From Umbelopsis ramanniana AG (taxonomy: Eukaryota; Mucoromycota; Umbelopsidomycetes; Umbelopsidales; Umbelopsidaceae), in NCBI RefSeq assembly GCF_025399195.1, contig NW_026252159.1, forward strand, positions 33,027 through 97,026: DNA of 64,000 nucleotides, written 5' to 3'. Made by a program: the position numbers and the translations under genes. Below the pieces are notes generated by a model that was not told the DNA's origin, searched no databases, and saw only the letters and a program-made list of their open reading frames with translations. The first letter of the stretch is position 1, and each line of letters starts with the position of its first letter. Below, piece after piece: positions 10,382 through 22,064 of the stretch.

Positions 10382-12305
10382 ATGCCATCTAAAAAGGACA
10401 AAGGAAAGGCCAAGGCGACTGACGCCCCACCAAAGGAGATCACTCAAAAAGATCTTGAAAAGCTCGCAAAGGATGTCGACAAGATCGCTAGCAAGGTACA
10501 GCACCGTCAAGAAAAGGCTTTAGCTAAAGGCGAACCCATCAAGGAAAAGAAGATCGATCCAGCTAAGGAGGCGGAAATGAGAAAGAAAATCGAAGCCATG
10601 GTTCAAGCACTTTCCAATATGGAACAGACTGGAGCCATCAAGGCATCAGGAAGAAAAGATATGGGCGACCACAAATTCTGGAACACCCAGCCTGTTCTTC
10701 AGCATGGTGAGTGCAAAGGCACGACGGTTGTTGATGACATAGTGAGATCAGCATTTTTCTGAGCAACATTTATAGGCGAAGATGTAACGGAAGAAGGCCC
10801 TATTGACCCGGCGGTGCCTCGGGATCAAGTACAGCAAGAGCCTTACCCATTGCCTAAAGAATTTGAGTGGTGTGAAGTGGACATTCAAGATGACAAGCAG
10901 GTATGAAACGACTTTTATCCATCTTTGTGCATTAGGAAAATGTTCCAGTTACTGAATTTGACAAAAAATTATTACACCCTTGGTTAGATTATTGAGTTGT
11001 ACCAATTGCTGACAATGAATTACGTGGAGGATGACGACGCGCAATTCAGGTTTGATTACTCTGCTCCATTTTTGAAGTGGTAAGTGCATGCTCAAACCCA
11101 AGCCCACTTCAAACCAACTTTATATTAATGCCAGATCAGGGCTCTACAGCCTCCTGGTTGGAGAAAATCATGGCACGTCGGTGTACGAGTCAGCTCCAAC
11201 AAGAAGTTAGTCGCATTCATCAGCGGTATTCCTGCAGCCGTTCGATCTCATAAGACGTGAGTACTGTAATACGTTGGTTACTGCTTCACGCTCATGGTTA
11301 TAACATTTTGAAATTACTAGGCTTCATCATCTAACAGAGATCAACTATCTATGTGTCCATAAGAAACTTCGCTCCAAGCGATTGGCTCCAGTCCTGATCA
11401 AAGAAATTACCCGTCGTAGTCACTTGGAAGGTGTTTTTCAAGCTGCCTATACAGGTGGCATCGTTTTACCTACGCCCATTGCTACTTGCAGATACTACCA
11501 TCGATCGCTTAATCCCAAGAAGTTGGTAGAATGCAACTTTTCTCGTGTTCCCAGAAACTCAACCATATCAGCCATGGTCAAAAAGTTCAAAGTCGCAGAA
11601 CAACCGTCCACCCCTGGTCTTCGTGAGATGAAACCTGAAGATGCTACACAAGTTCGTGAGCTTTTGAATAAGTATCTCAGCAAATTTGATGTTGCCCCTG
11701 TGTTTGAAACCGATGACGACGTCCGTCATTGGCTTGCGCCAACTCCCGAGGTGGTTTGGAGTTATGTAGTGGAGGTAAATGCCTTTCTTTATGTATTGCA
11801 TTCGTGCTGAGAAATGAGATACTCACTGGATGATTGATTTTCTATAGGACACCAAGACCCATAAAATCACGGACTTCTTTTCATTCTACACACTGCCTTC
11901 ATCTGTCATAGGAAATGATAAACACAAAAGTCTCAATGCCGCCTACATGTTTTACTATGCAATCGATATCCCGGAGAAAGAAGCTGCAGACAGCTACGAT
12001 ACTGCAAGATATACGAAACAGAGATTAACGGAGCTAATGCGGGACGCTTTGGTTCTTGCGAAACAGGTTTGTGTATACTATGTAATTCGGCGCAAATTCT
12101 ATCTACTTTTCTCATGTTGTTCTATTCCTTTCTTAACCCAATATAGGCCGACTTTGATGTTTTCAACGCATTGAATTTGATGGACAATTCCATGTTCATA
12201 GATGATCTTAAATTTGGACCTGGTGATGGCTATCTTAATTATTACCTGTATAACTGGAAATGTCGTGACATTAAACCCCATAAAGTTGGCCTGGTCATGC
12301 TCTAG
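10382..12305 (+). CDS. nmt1: Glycylpeptide N-tetradecanoyltransferase (N-myristoyltransferase)
   Basis: Transfers myristate from myristoyl-CoA to N-terminal glycines of target proteins in the cytosol. Seven exons (10382-10706, 10776-10900, 10988-11079, 11140-11256, 11321-11774, 11848-12066, 12147-12305) join in phase to 496 residues. A lysine-rich N-terminal region (about residues 1-90) is typical of ribosome-associating NMTs. The two GNAT-like halves are full length: [11 protein letters not shown], the [23 protein letters not shown] acyl-CoA-binding block, [11 protein letters not shown]-like [11 protein letters not shown], and in the second half [10 protein letters not shown] and [19 protein letters not shown]. 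The protein ends GLVML; in this family the C-terminal carboxylate acts as catalytic base, and that end is intact. Confidence 0.98.
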
Positions 12306-12407
12306 ATGATGAATATGGCAAGGAAAATAAAAACCACCACCCCACAACCACGAAAAACCTTGTGTGATTGCAAATGATGATTATGAGATAGAAGCACGGG
12401 CTCTGCT

Positions 12408-12683
12408 TTATGTTTGTTGTAACGCAAGACGAAAAAAAAAGTCGGTTGCGAGTTCCAAGATAGGAGGAGCTATCGGAACGTCGAAGATCGGGTTACGTAC
12501 GTTACGGTTTTGAAAACTGCCACTGACCAAACCTGGATTGCTTACAACTATGAGGCTCCTTATGCCAGGTGACCGTGCGTATTCCTTTAGTCTCTTGCCC
12601 AGCATGGACGGCATCTGAAAGAAGTTCTTTCGAAATGATTTGATAGCCTTATCCATCATTTGCGTCAGAAAGTGATAATCCAT
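12408..12683 (-). CDS. Small hypothetical protein (91 aa)
   Basis: Single uninterrupted frame of 91 codons in an otherwise gene-free stretch, convergent with nmt1 and divergent from the proline-rich gene at 12898. The sequence is basic in its first half (KAIKSFRKNFF, GKRLKEYARSPG) and proline/hydrophobic in its second (VPIAPPILELATDFFF). The basic start could fit a mitochondrial protein. I do not recognise the family. Support is positional only; it could be chance. Confidence 0.4.
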   Translation of the reverse strand: MDYHFLTQMMDKAIKSFRKNFFQMPSMLGKRLKEYARSPGIRSLIVVSNPGLVSGSFQNRNVRNPIFDVPIAPPILELATDFFFRLALQQT

Positions 12684-12832
12684 ATTCCTTTGTTTATATT
12701 CTTCCTAACCAGACAGGTTGCAGCGAAGGCATTTTTTCCTGCGTCAGGTCCCACCCCCCAGTAACGAAAACAAAGCCGCAAGGTCTTACCATAAAGAGGA
12801 CACCATACCTATTTGCCAATATACCCGCCCGC

Positions 12833-12895
12833 CTCTTTTTTTTTTTTTTTGGTTTTTCATATTTTTTTTCTCCTTCTCTCGATCTTTATCTCTTG
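12833..12895 (+). promoter_or_regulatory. Polypyrimidine/T-rich leader before proline-rich gene
   Basis: Dense T/C tract including T15 at 12836-12850 and T8 near 12872, ending immediately before the ATG at 12898. Pyrimidine-rich core promoters are common in highly expressed fungal genes. Confidence 0.5.
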
Positions 12896-12897
12896 CC

Positions 12898-13302
12898 ATG
12901 TCTCGTTCAAATTCACCTAAACTGCAAGTCTTAAAGCTTGACGAAATGAATGAGTCTCCGAGTCCAGAAGTACTACCGCAATACGATGATTATCATATAC
13001 CGACAGTGACTTATGTCCCATATTATATTCCCGTCGGCGTACCAATGCCACCTCCTCCAAAGCGGATTCATCGATTTCTGTCAACGCTTGGACGGAAACA
13101 CAAACGTTTTCCTCATTATCCATGTCACGGACCACCTCCTCCACCTTTATGCTACTCTCCAGTATTTCCCGCCTCAGTGCCTAATTATGCTATGCCCATG
13201 CCTGGCGAAGAAATGATGTATCAACCTCACATGATGGGTATGCCTGTAGACCAAGGGCTGCCAATGTATCCGCCTTTCCCAATGCAATCCTTACACTCTT
13301 GA
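12898..13302 (+). CDS. Small proline- and methionine-rich protein, unknown function
   Basis: Single exon of 134 codons. The start at 12898 is preferred over upstream in-frame ATGs because it directly follows a long pyrimidine-rich leader (12833-12895, with 15 consecutive Ts) and begins MSRSNSPKLQVL. Composition is strongly biased: MPPPPKRIH, GPPPPPLCY and several PMP/PMY patterns in the second half, with a central basic patch (LGRKHKRFPHYP). The acidic-serine start and Pro/Met/Tyr tail suggest a disordered cytosolic protein, possibly an SH3/WW partner; that is inference. A CCAAT lies upstream at 12816-12820 and AATAAAAA downstream near 13343. Confidence 0.7.
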   Translation: MSRSNSPKLQVLKLDEMNESPSPEVLPQYDDYHIPTVTYVPYYIPVGVPMPPPPKRIHRFLSTLGRKHKRFPHYPCHGPPPPPLCYSPVFPASVPNYAMPMPGEEMMYQPHMMGMPVDQGLPMYPPFPMQSLHS

Positions 13303-13531
13303 ACAGCCAATTATCTACTTGCGCTAGTCTGTACACATATTCAAATAAAAATTGCAATACTTCAAAATTACATTGTTGATTGATGATCAAGCAACTTTTA
13401 TCTTTTTTTTTTCATTTTGTTTTGGTGGCAAGGATTTTTTGACTTTTGCTTATGGAAGAGCCAGGATCGGGGGTTCAAAATTTCAAAGGAGATGAAAGTT
13501 TGCCAAACCGTCAGAACGAAAACCTGTCATC

Positions 13532-14779
13532 ATGTTGTCTTTCATCTATTCCGGTCAGTGACATCACATTTGCACCCAAAACGCATCATTCTCTTTGGAT
13601 GTTCATCATCCGTCTTTTCATTGTACAGTATTTTTCTGGATTGGCTTCCTCGCGGTTGTACCTTACCTTGCCCTGGTTGCCTACGCCGCGTATGGTTGCC
13701 CCGAGCAAAACTTGAAAACAAAGTACAACGCCAAATGGTAGGTTCTTTTACATGGCTTTTCACGTAAAAATGGCGGGGTGGACTGACTTCTTTTCTTTTT
13801 TCTCTTCTTAGGGCATTGGTTACTGGAGGTTCGTCGGGTATTGGAGCTGCCATTGTTCGTAAATTGGCTTCACAAGGTTTGAACGTTGTTGTTGCTGCTC
13901 TTGACGACCAAACTCTCGTCAACTTCAAGTCCGAGATTCAGAAGGAATTCCCTTCACGTGAATTCCGTTTTGTTGGATGTGATTTGTCGACTCCCGATGG
14001 TCAAGCTTATATGGATGCCGTCAAGAAAGCTACCGCCGACATTGATGTGCAGATTCTCTGCAACAACGCTGGATTCATTACCACTGGATGCTTCGCTGAT
14101 ATTACCTTCGGCCGCAACATGGCCAACTATCACACCAATGTCACTTCCGGCGTTATCATGTCCCACTATTTCCTTAACAGAATGCTCGAGAAGGGTCAGA
14201 GAGGTCTCATCACCTTCACCTCTAGCAGTGCTGGTTTTATCCCCAACCCAATGAGCGCTTTGTATTGTGAGTTCTCTATTTGCATGTCTGAATATTGTCT
14301 ATAGAGCGAGCGAGATCTCTTACTTTTCATCTAGCTTCCACCAAGATCTTCCTCACTACGTTTGCCGCTTCTTTGGCTGCCGAGACCGCCGAAGACAAGA
14401 TTGATGTTCTGGTTGTGGTATGTGTTGAAAAATTTGCGGTAAATGCTAACGCCTTGAAACGTGCGTGACGAACTCATATTTTTTCTTTCTATAGCACCCT
14501 TCACCCATCAACTCCAACTTTTATAGCAACGCCGGAAAGATGTCTGCCCTTCTTTCTGCTCAAAAAATTTCTTCTCCTCCTTCTGTGATTGCTGAAACTA
14601 TCTGCCGCAATGCTGGAAAGGTTGTTGTTGCTGACCAAGGTCCTATCACCGTGATCATGAAGATTGTTCTCTCTAAGGTACTTGATTGGAACGTCTTTAC
14701 TGAAATCATGAAGCTTGCCTTGCCTTTCACTGGAGATTATAAGGCCATGAAAGTCAAGCGCAACGCCAAGTCTCAGTAA
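13532..14779 (+). CDS. ER-type short-chain dehydrogenase/reductase (3-ketoacyl-CoA reductase or 17beta-HSD-like)
   Basis: NAD(P)H-dependent reductase, probably ER-membrane anchored. Exons 13532-13553 (22 nt), 13629-13737, 13812-14266, 14335-14417 and 14495-14779 join in phase to 317 residues. The tiny first exon plus exon 2 encode a hydrophobic anchor (MLSFIYSVFFWIGFLAVVPY...) followed by KTKYNAKWALVTGG. The Rossmann motif TGGSSGIG, the NNAG motif, the catalytic serine (TSSSAGF) and the Y-x3-K pair (YSSTK, formed across the exon 3/4 join) are all present. The tail is lysine-rich (KAMKVKRNAKSQ). Substrate cannot be read from sequence: very-long-chain 3-oxoacyl-CoA reductase and hydroxysteroid dehydrogenase relatives share this layout. 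Confidence 0.88.
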
Positions 14780-15244
14780 ACCCAAGCTAGCTTGTAGCAA
14801 CCCCACCCCTTCCAAATACGCGTTTTTAGCGCGTATATCATCAAACAAAACAAAGTTATTGAAATAAAAAAAAAAGTAATAGTGACACTGTTGATACCAT
14901 GGCGTAAAAAATACAAATCATGTATATTGTGTTATCAACCTAATGGAATTCAATAAATGGCCTACCAATAGTGGCAAGAAAACAAGTCTACCAACCCTTC
15001 CAAGGTATGCCCACAATGCCGCGTATGCAGGTACCCTACTCACATCATTATAGAATCAAACAGGGCATTTCTTTGTTTTCAAAAATGTCTAACAGTACAA
15101 CTATGGAGTTACTGTATTTTCAGCAGTGTGCGCAATAAAAGTCAATGATACAAAAGGAAGTAGAAAAAGAAGGTCAAGCAAAATAGCACAAAGAGGGAGA
15201 CAAAAGAATAGAAACTTTTTTTAAAGAGGAGAAAAATACATGAT
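14780..15244. other. Convergent intergenic region
   Basis: 465 bp between the SDR stop and the Scp160 stop. It contains an SDR poly(A)-like AATAAAAAAA near 14862 and AT-rich 3' sequence of both genes, including TGTATATT near 14921. Nothing coding seen. Confidence 0.5.
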
Positions 15245-18200
15245 CTAATCTCGGTTCTTTGGCTTATCGACCACTTCCAAAATTAAATCTCTGGCCATCG
15301 CGATGCCTGCACGGGTACCAGTGATCACCACGACGTCTCCGTCCTTGTTGGGAACGAGAATGTTGGTATCAGACTCGCCTCGGATACGGGAAATAGTGGC
15401 TCCTTGTCTACCAACGATGTAGCGATGCATGGATTGAGGAACAGTGAGGTATCCAGTGTGGGTTTGGTTGTGCTATGAAAAGGAAAAATGGCGGTTAATG
15501 ATTGAACAAAGCCGCAAAGTCTACATGAAGAAAAATTGCTTACAGCATCCTTGAGGAGGTTCTTGATGTACTTTTGAGCCTTCTCGATGTTCTTTTGGTC
15601 ACCCTTGAGGACCCAGGTGATGTCACCTTCCTCATTGCTGCCTTCGTTCTCTATTATTTCCAAGTTGAAGTCGTCGCTGCCTTCAGTCGTATCAATACGA
15701 GCAGCAGAGCCGTTCAAAGCACCAGTCTTCTTGTTGGCTTTTGGCTCAGGTTCGCCCTTGTGATCAACAACGACGTTGAACTCGTTGCGAAGCTTGCGGT
15801 AAGTAGCGCCATTGCTTCCAGTAACGGCGGCGTGATGCTTCCGTGGGATAAGCATCTCTTGTGTAGCACGAACCTTGCTCTATAAAAGATAACATGAGGT
15901 CAATGTCTACTACCTTTGACGGTACTTTTTTCTCTCTCTACACAAACTTACCAGCATATCAGCCTTGCACTTTTCGCAGTCTTCAGGTAAACCAGCAATA
16001 GTGACGGGTTCCTTGGAAGAGGCATTACCAGCCTTGGGGAAGTCGATTCTAACGTTGTATTTCTTTTGCAAGGCCTTCAAGTTGGAACCTCCGCGGCCAA
16101 TCAGATTGGCATGCTCATCTCGGGGAATATCAACATTGACAGTGACAAGAGCTTCTTCATCAGCAACAAGTTGCTCCAACTTGGCACGAATTTTAGCGAC
16201 AATCTCCTTGTCACCCTTCAAAACAATCTCGTCCTGAACAGAGTCTTCAGGTCTTGGGAATCGGACCATGCTGGCAGCACGGTCTTCAGAGCCACCAGCT
16301 TCAACAACAATGTTGCGGATGTTTCTACCGCCGGCACCAATCAAGCGCTTATGGTGTTCAGCATTGACCTTGATGGTCTCGGTGACCTGAGAATCCAACT
16401 CTTCTATAGCTTCCAAGATAGCCTTCTTGGCATTTGCAATGCTCTGCTTAGTACCTTGGAGAGATGTGGTGACAACACCATCAACAGGCTTGTTGAAATC
16501 AATTCTAGCTTGGGTTTCATCCTTGATCTCCTTGACCTTGGCACCGTTACGACCGACAATGTGGGGAAGGTGCTTGGCGTCAAAAGTGAAGACTGCAACA
16601 TTGTTGTTCTCAACCTCATATTCATAGAGCTCCAAAAGTTCAGCCTTGGCAGCTGCAACGCCCTTCTTTCCACCACTCAAAGTGATTTCATCGGTAGAAG
16701 ACTTGTCAGCTACGCTTGAGACTTCACTGCTGTTGTCATCAGATGCATCAGCAGAAGCGTCACTGCGGGGGAATTGAATGCGGACACTGTATTTATCTTC
16801 GAGCTTCTTGACATAGCGACCGCTGGTACCGATAAGACTCTTGTGATATTGGCGGGGAATGCTCAAGCTGGTGACGGTTCTGTCAGCCAAGCTCTCAATC
16901 AAAGCCATGATACGGTCCTTGGCAGCTTCGACATTGGTCTTAATACCCTTGATGGTAACCTTGACCTTATCAGTCTTGGGGGTTGCCTTGGCAGGAGTGC
17001 CCTCAGACTTAGCTTTGCCATCTTCAATATCAATTTTGACACCGAGATCATCCTTCAACTTGTTGATGTTAGCACCAGCCTTGCCAATAACATGGGCAGA
17101 GTATTCGGCAGGGATGACACACTCAGTCACGTAAGAGTTGAGGAAATCTTCATGCTTGGCTTCTTCGTGAACACGGTTGATTTCTTGAACAACGCGGTTG
17201 ACCTCCTCAGTAGGACCACGAATGACAATGGCATCCTCGGCAAGATCAGCGTTACGTGGCTTGTCACCAGAAGGAGCAGCAGATCCAAACTTGACGAAAA
17301 CTTGGTTATCAGCGCCAGATCCAATGATAGCATTCAAAGTAGTACGCTTGGGTCCAATGATGGCTCCGTGGAACTTGGCAGGAACCTTGATAGTCTTGGA
17401 GGTGAAGTCAGAAATGTCGGCAGCCATCTTGCTCAATTCAGCAGAGGCAGCATCCAAAGCTTCCTTAATCTTTGCGTCCTTTGCCTTTTGATCCAATCCT
17501 TCAAGTTCACTGGCCTTGCCCTCGAAAACAAGAAGAATTTCACTGCTCTCCTCCTTCTCATCAGGAGTGATAATGCTAACGGCATGGGCTTCGCTCAAAC
17601 GCTGAATGTTTTGTCCCTTGCGTCCAATAATGTGACGATGGAAATGGGGTTCAATGTCGGCATAGCCAAAGTAGTTGACTTGCAATGAGCGAGCAAGTTC
17701 ATCAACAGCTTGGACAGAGTTCTCAACAGCAGATTCCTCTTTGCCAACAAATTCAAGCACAGGCTTTTGCTCAGCAATGGAACCGCGAGGAACCATAATT
17801 TGAACACCGTGTTCGGCCTCAAGCTGCTTGAGCTTACTTCCGTAGGTCAAGTAGCGCAAAAGGTTTTGTCCATGCTTTTGTTGGTCGGCAGCAGACTTGT
17901 TGACACGAGTAAGGTCAAGAACTTGAACTTGAACAGAGTTGGCCTTCTCAAATGCAAGAGCCATAGCGCTGGGAAGCTTATTCTTGGGACCACGAATGAC
18001 AACTTCCTCAGAAGCATCAGTAGACGAGGGAAGTTCAACGGTACAACCTGTGGGTAGATGACAAAAATCGCTTTAGATGGTGCAATTACAATATCTGCAT
18101 GCTATATCTTGCTATTGTTGCTTACCAGTCTGTTCCAAAATGTCCATCAAGTTGACGGCGTTCTTGCCGATGATGAATCTGTGTTGGCGTTTGTTGATCT

Positions 18201-19548
18201 CGAACTTAACAGTACCGCAAACTCTTTCGAGCTCGGCATAGGTCTTCTCGATAGACTGCTTAGCCTGTTGAACCTTTTCTCTGTCACCAGAAATGACAAT
18301 AGAAGTCTCGGCCTTGTTTGCAGCCTGCTCTTCGTTATCATTATCAGCTTCAACCAAAGCAACAACACTGAAAGTAGGGATGCGAATCTTGACATCGAGT
18401 TCATCAGCAAGAGCCTTAACTTTCTTGTTGTCAGCGCCAGCAATCAAAGGATAGTAGTGAGAGTCGATGTTGTTAAGTTTGACAGTCTGGGTAGCAGTCT
18501 AAAAAAGATTCGGGGAATGTGAGTTTGCCTGTAGTCAAACTATGGATGGGTTCTTTTGCGGACGATATAAAACTACCTTTTCTCCAACAATCTTCATAAT
18601 TTCGGCCTTGGCAATCTTGACACCCTCGGCATCACCAACAATGGAGATGGAGACGGGAACATCCTCAGCATCCTCGTCATCATTCTCAATAGGCTCTAAA
18701 TCGGCCTTTTCCCGCTTGGGGACATTGATACGGGTACCTGAAATGTTCTGGATTTGCTTGAGAGTAGCACCCTTAGCACCAATGATGAAACGTTGAGTAG
18801 AAGAAGGGACTTCCAACTGGACATTCAACTAAAAATCACAAATAAATATTGATGAGAAAAGGTGTCAAGAAAACCAAGTTACGCCAAATTTTGATCCCGT
18901 TATGCATACCTTGACGGCCAAATTGGCTAGGATTTCACGCTTAGCCTTTGCAACATCGGCTTCCTTACCCTGAATCAGGTAGGTGATGATACCAGCACGG
19001 GATGTAGAGGCATTGATGGTAGTACTAGTCTTTGACATGACCTGCTTGATGGATTCAGCAGCGCTCTTGAAGCCCAAAGGCTTGTTAGGTTGGTTAGCGA
19101 TTTGGTCTTCGCGAGCAAGTTCCAAAGTGTCAGTAACAACGTTGCGGACCTTCTTGGTAGCAGGGGTATGAGGGGCGCCGGATGGAGTAGGGGAGGCTTG
19201 CTTCAAACGAGCAGCACTACCAGCACCCCATCCAGAAACAGCAGCAGGACGCGAAGAAGATGACAAGGATGGGAAAGCGGATTCCGAGTTCAGATCAAGG
19301 CCAGCCTTCTTCTTGGGGGCGGGTTCACGTACAGGTTCAGCGACCTCTTCCTCCTTCTCCTCCTCGGCTTCCTGAGCCTCGGAAGCCTCGCCTACGGAGA
19401 GATCTCCAGAAAGAGCACCTGAAGAAAGAGTAGTAACCGATTCTATTTTAGAGTCCTGATCCTGGGCAGCTTGAGCGTGCATCAAAGCAAGCTTGGCAGA
19501 AGGAGTCAATTCTTGAGTGGCTTGCTGGTTATCGAAAGATGTGTCCAT
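15245..19548 (-). CDS. scp160: Vigilin/Scp160 multi-KH-domain RNA-binding protein
   Basis: ER- and polysome-associated RNA-binding protein. Exons 19548-18910, 18828-18577, 18498-18126, 18047-15952, 15879-15544 and 15472-15245 join in phase to 1307 residues, close to vigilin (~1270) and Scp160 (~1220). After an acidic, Ala/Pro-rich first ~190 residues, a long run of KH modules follows. Clear GxxG loops include IIGAKGATL, IIGRKGQNI, VIGKAGANI, LIGTSGRYV, IVGRNGAKV, LIGAGGRNI, LIGRGGSNL, TGSNGATY and IVGRQGATI. Others are degenerate (IIGKNAVNL, IIGPKRTTL, and the YLTYGSKLKQLE module), as known for some Scp160 KH repeats. The large exon 4 of 2.1 kb holds most repeats. Confidence 0.96.
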
Positions 19549-19839
19549 GATTACTTAGCCAAGAGGGTTCGATTAGATTAACAGCCGGTATCCGAGAGAG
19601 AGATTGACAAAACAACAAAGATCTGAAGAGTGCAGATGAGGAAACGCAGATGATGGAAGTACGCCTGATCTTCTCTGGCCACCTTTTTTTACTCACTCCG
19701 ACAAGACCGGTTGCCAATGACACGTCAGAACTGCCTGGACATGCCCTAACCCTGATCCGACTGAGAGGAAACGCGCCATTGAGGCTCAACAACTTTAAAT
19801 TGAAAAAGGCCGAGATCTCCAAATAATACCGCGTCTAAC
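19549..19839. promoter_or_regulatory. Bidirectional promoter between scp160 and alg10
   Basis: 291 bp between divergent start codons. No distinctive element or coding frame beyond short shadows. Confidence 0.5.
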
Positions 19840-21688
19840 ATGTCTCCAGCATGGTGGCCCGTCGCTGTCATTGCCTATGCTACATTGCTTTTGGCTACAG
19901 CTGCTATAGTCAATGCTACAGTCAAAGACCCGTACATGGTAAGATGTCTCGAGATCCCGCCGCCGTCCTGCATAATCTGACAGAAATTAGGACGAGATCT
20001 TTCACATACCACAGGCACAGCGATATTGCAATGGAGACTACTGGACTTGGGATCCTATGATAACCACTCCTCCAGGGCTGTAAGTTCATGAAATATCTCT
20101 ATTGTTGCTTTATGGGCCTGTACTGAAACTGCTTCTTTTCTAAGCTATGTAATCAGTAGCAGCATATTAACTCCTTTCATGCAATGGCTTCAGCAAGATT
20201 TATGTACGACAGCGATTCTACGTGGGACCAATATAATTTTTGCCACCGGAATTTTAGTCGTAGTGTCAAGATTGCTCAAGGTTTTGCATCCAGGCATTGA
20301 ATCCGCGCGTTTGAGCCTGTACGCGCTTGCTCTCGGCTGCTTTCCTGTATCTTTGTTCTACACATTCTTATATTATACCGATACTGGATCGACGTTTTTT
20401 GTTCTTCTCTCCTACTTACTGGCTAAGCAGCGTCGATATTGGAGTAGTGGCCTGGTAAGATATGACCACCTTATATGTATCCATCGTCTAGGCATTTAAC
20501 CTGACTATGTATGGCACAGATTGCTTTGGTGTCTCTAGCCTTTCGACAGACCAATATAGTGTGGCTGATTTTCACTGCAGGGATTTCGGCCGTTGATATA
20601 CTTGCTGTGAACAAAAAAAGTGATGACCGCTCCCAAGCTCTCTATAATCCCTCGGTAGATAAGGCTACGTCCATAGGTAAAGCATTCATCAGAAATGGGA
20701 AATATAAGAAGATCTATTAATTTTATTTTCCCAATAGCCCAGTATCTGCAGTCTGTGCAATCACTAGTAATTCTGGCTATAACCAAGTTGCCTCAATTGA
20801 TTCCACGACTTTCAACTTTTATTCTTTCCATAGGTGCTTTCGCATCCTTTATATATTGGAACAAGGGAATCGTTTTGGGTAAGAAACCCCGTTTTTATAC
20901 ATCAATGTTTCATGCGGTCTTTTCACTTAACCACTTTTTCACCAGGCGACCATAGTGCCCATGTAGCTGGACTGCATTTCCCTCAACTTTTCTATTTTAT
21001 TTCTTTTCTCACTTTCTTTGCCCTACCATTCATGGTAGATTCCAAAATAATGAAGCGCGTAATGCAACAACTACAAACACTTTCTCTTAGCTGGTAAGCA
21101 TACTGCAGATTGCCATCAGGTCCCTTTGCGAGGCACTTATTCTGGCTTATATAGGTTTATTTCTGCGGCTGCCATTGCTTCAGGAATAATGTACCTCATT
21201 CATAATTATACGTAAGCTGTCTTTTCTTTTCCATGCATGGCAAACGATCTTTGAAATACCACTAAGCTTATTTTGTTGGAAGCTATGAGCATCCATACCT
21301 CCTAGCAGATAACCGACATTATAGCTTTTATTTATGGCGAAAGCTGTACAAGAGGCACTGGAGCGTTCGCTACCTCCTTACGCCCATCTACATGGCGTGC
21401 GGATGGCTTTGTTACATCACAATCGCCCCATCCGTGACAGTTCTCTTTCTGCTTGCATTCTCAGCAGCCACTGCGTTGACACTGGTTCCTTCTCCGCTTT
21501 TGGAGTTCCGTTACTTCATCATCCCAGTATACATTTTCCTAGTGCATATCAAGGTTCCCAGCAAATTCAAAAATGGTCTCGCTATTGTACTTTATCTATC
21601 AATCAATGCATGGACGATCTGGATGTTCTTGCATAAAGGCTTTATTTGGGATTCTGAAATAGGACGTGTCCAACGATTTATTTGGTAG
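19840..21688 (+). CDS. alg10: Dol-P-Glc:Glc2Man9GlcNAc2-PP-Dol alpha-1,2-glucosyltransferase (Alg10/Die2)
   Basis: ER membrane enzyme adding the third and last glucose to the lipid-linked N-glycan precursor. Eight exons (19840-19938, 19991-20079, 20145-20454, 20520-20676, 20738-20878, 20946-21093, 21155-21211, 21283-21688) join in phase to 468 residues, near the usual ~470. The first luminal loop has [22 protein letters not shown] followed by ITTPPGLY (acidic-residue loop of GT59 enzymes). Further family landmarks are [39 protein letters not shown] and [18 protein letters not shown]; the C-terminus is RFIW, like the RFMW-type end of relatives. Multiple hydrophobic helices run throughout. The last intron has a weak acceptor (GGAAG at 21282) chosen by phase and homology. 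Confidence 0.95.
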
Positions 21689-22064
21689 AGTCTGCCACCC
21701 GCAATAGAAGCATATTCACCGCTCATATTTAGACACCTTGTTATACCAACCTCGTTTTGTCACTATGATGTATGCAGGGTTTTCCAGAGGAGATCGTCAG
21801 CTCCATAACTATGTACCATTCTACCTCCAAGGCAGCACACTCAATCCCATACAGAACATTGCGTTAGGTTCAAAATAAAATATGTTATTTCGATCGTAAT
21901 TTTACAAGCCAAACAATACTTTAGCGGTGTACAGTACAATGTGATTGAAAATAAAAAAAGTTGAAAATCAAAAGATTGTAATAATGAGCTGCAGTAGTGA
22001 GATGTCTGCAATGTGGGGGAATAATGCACTAACAAAAATGGTATGTTGTAAAAGGTAGTATAGC
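21689..22064. other. Convergent intergenic region
   Basis: 376 bp between alg10 and the S41 gene. It is AT-rich, with several AATAAAA-like stretches near 21875-21960 serving either strand. No gene seen. Confidence 0.5.

Noticed and set aside
16066-16719. 217-codon and 304-codon plus-strand open frames (16066-16719, 16774-17688)
   Set aside because: They are antisense to the long scp160 exon, whose KH motifs are unmistakable; high-bias coding sequence often leaves open antisense frames.
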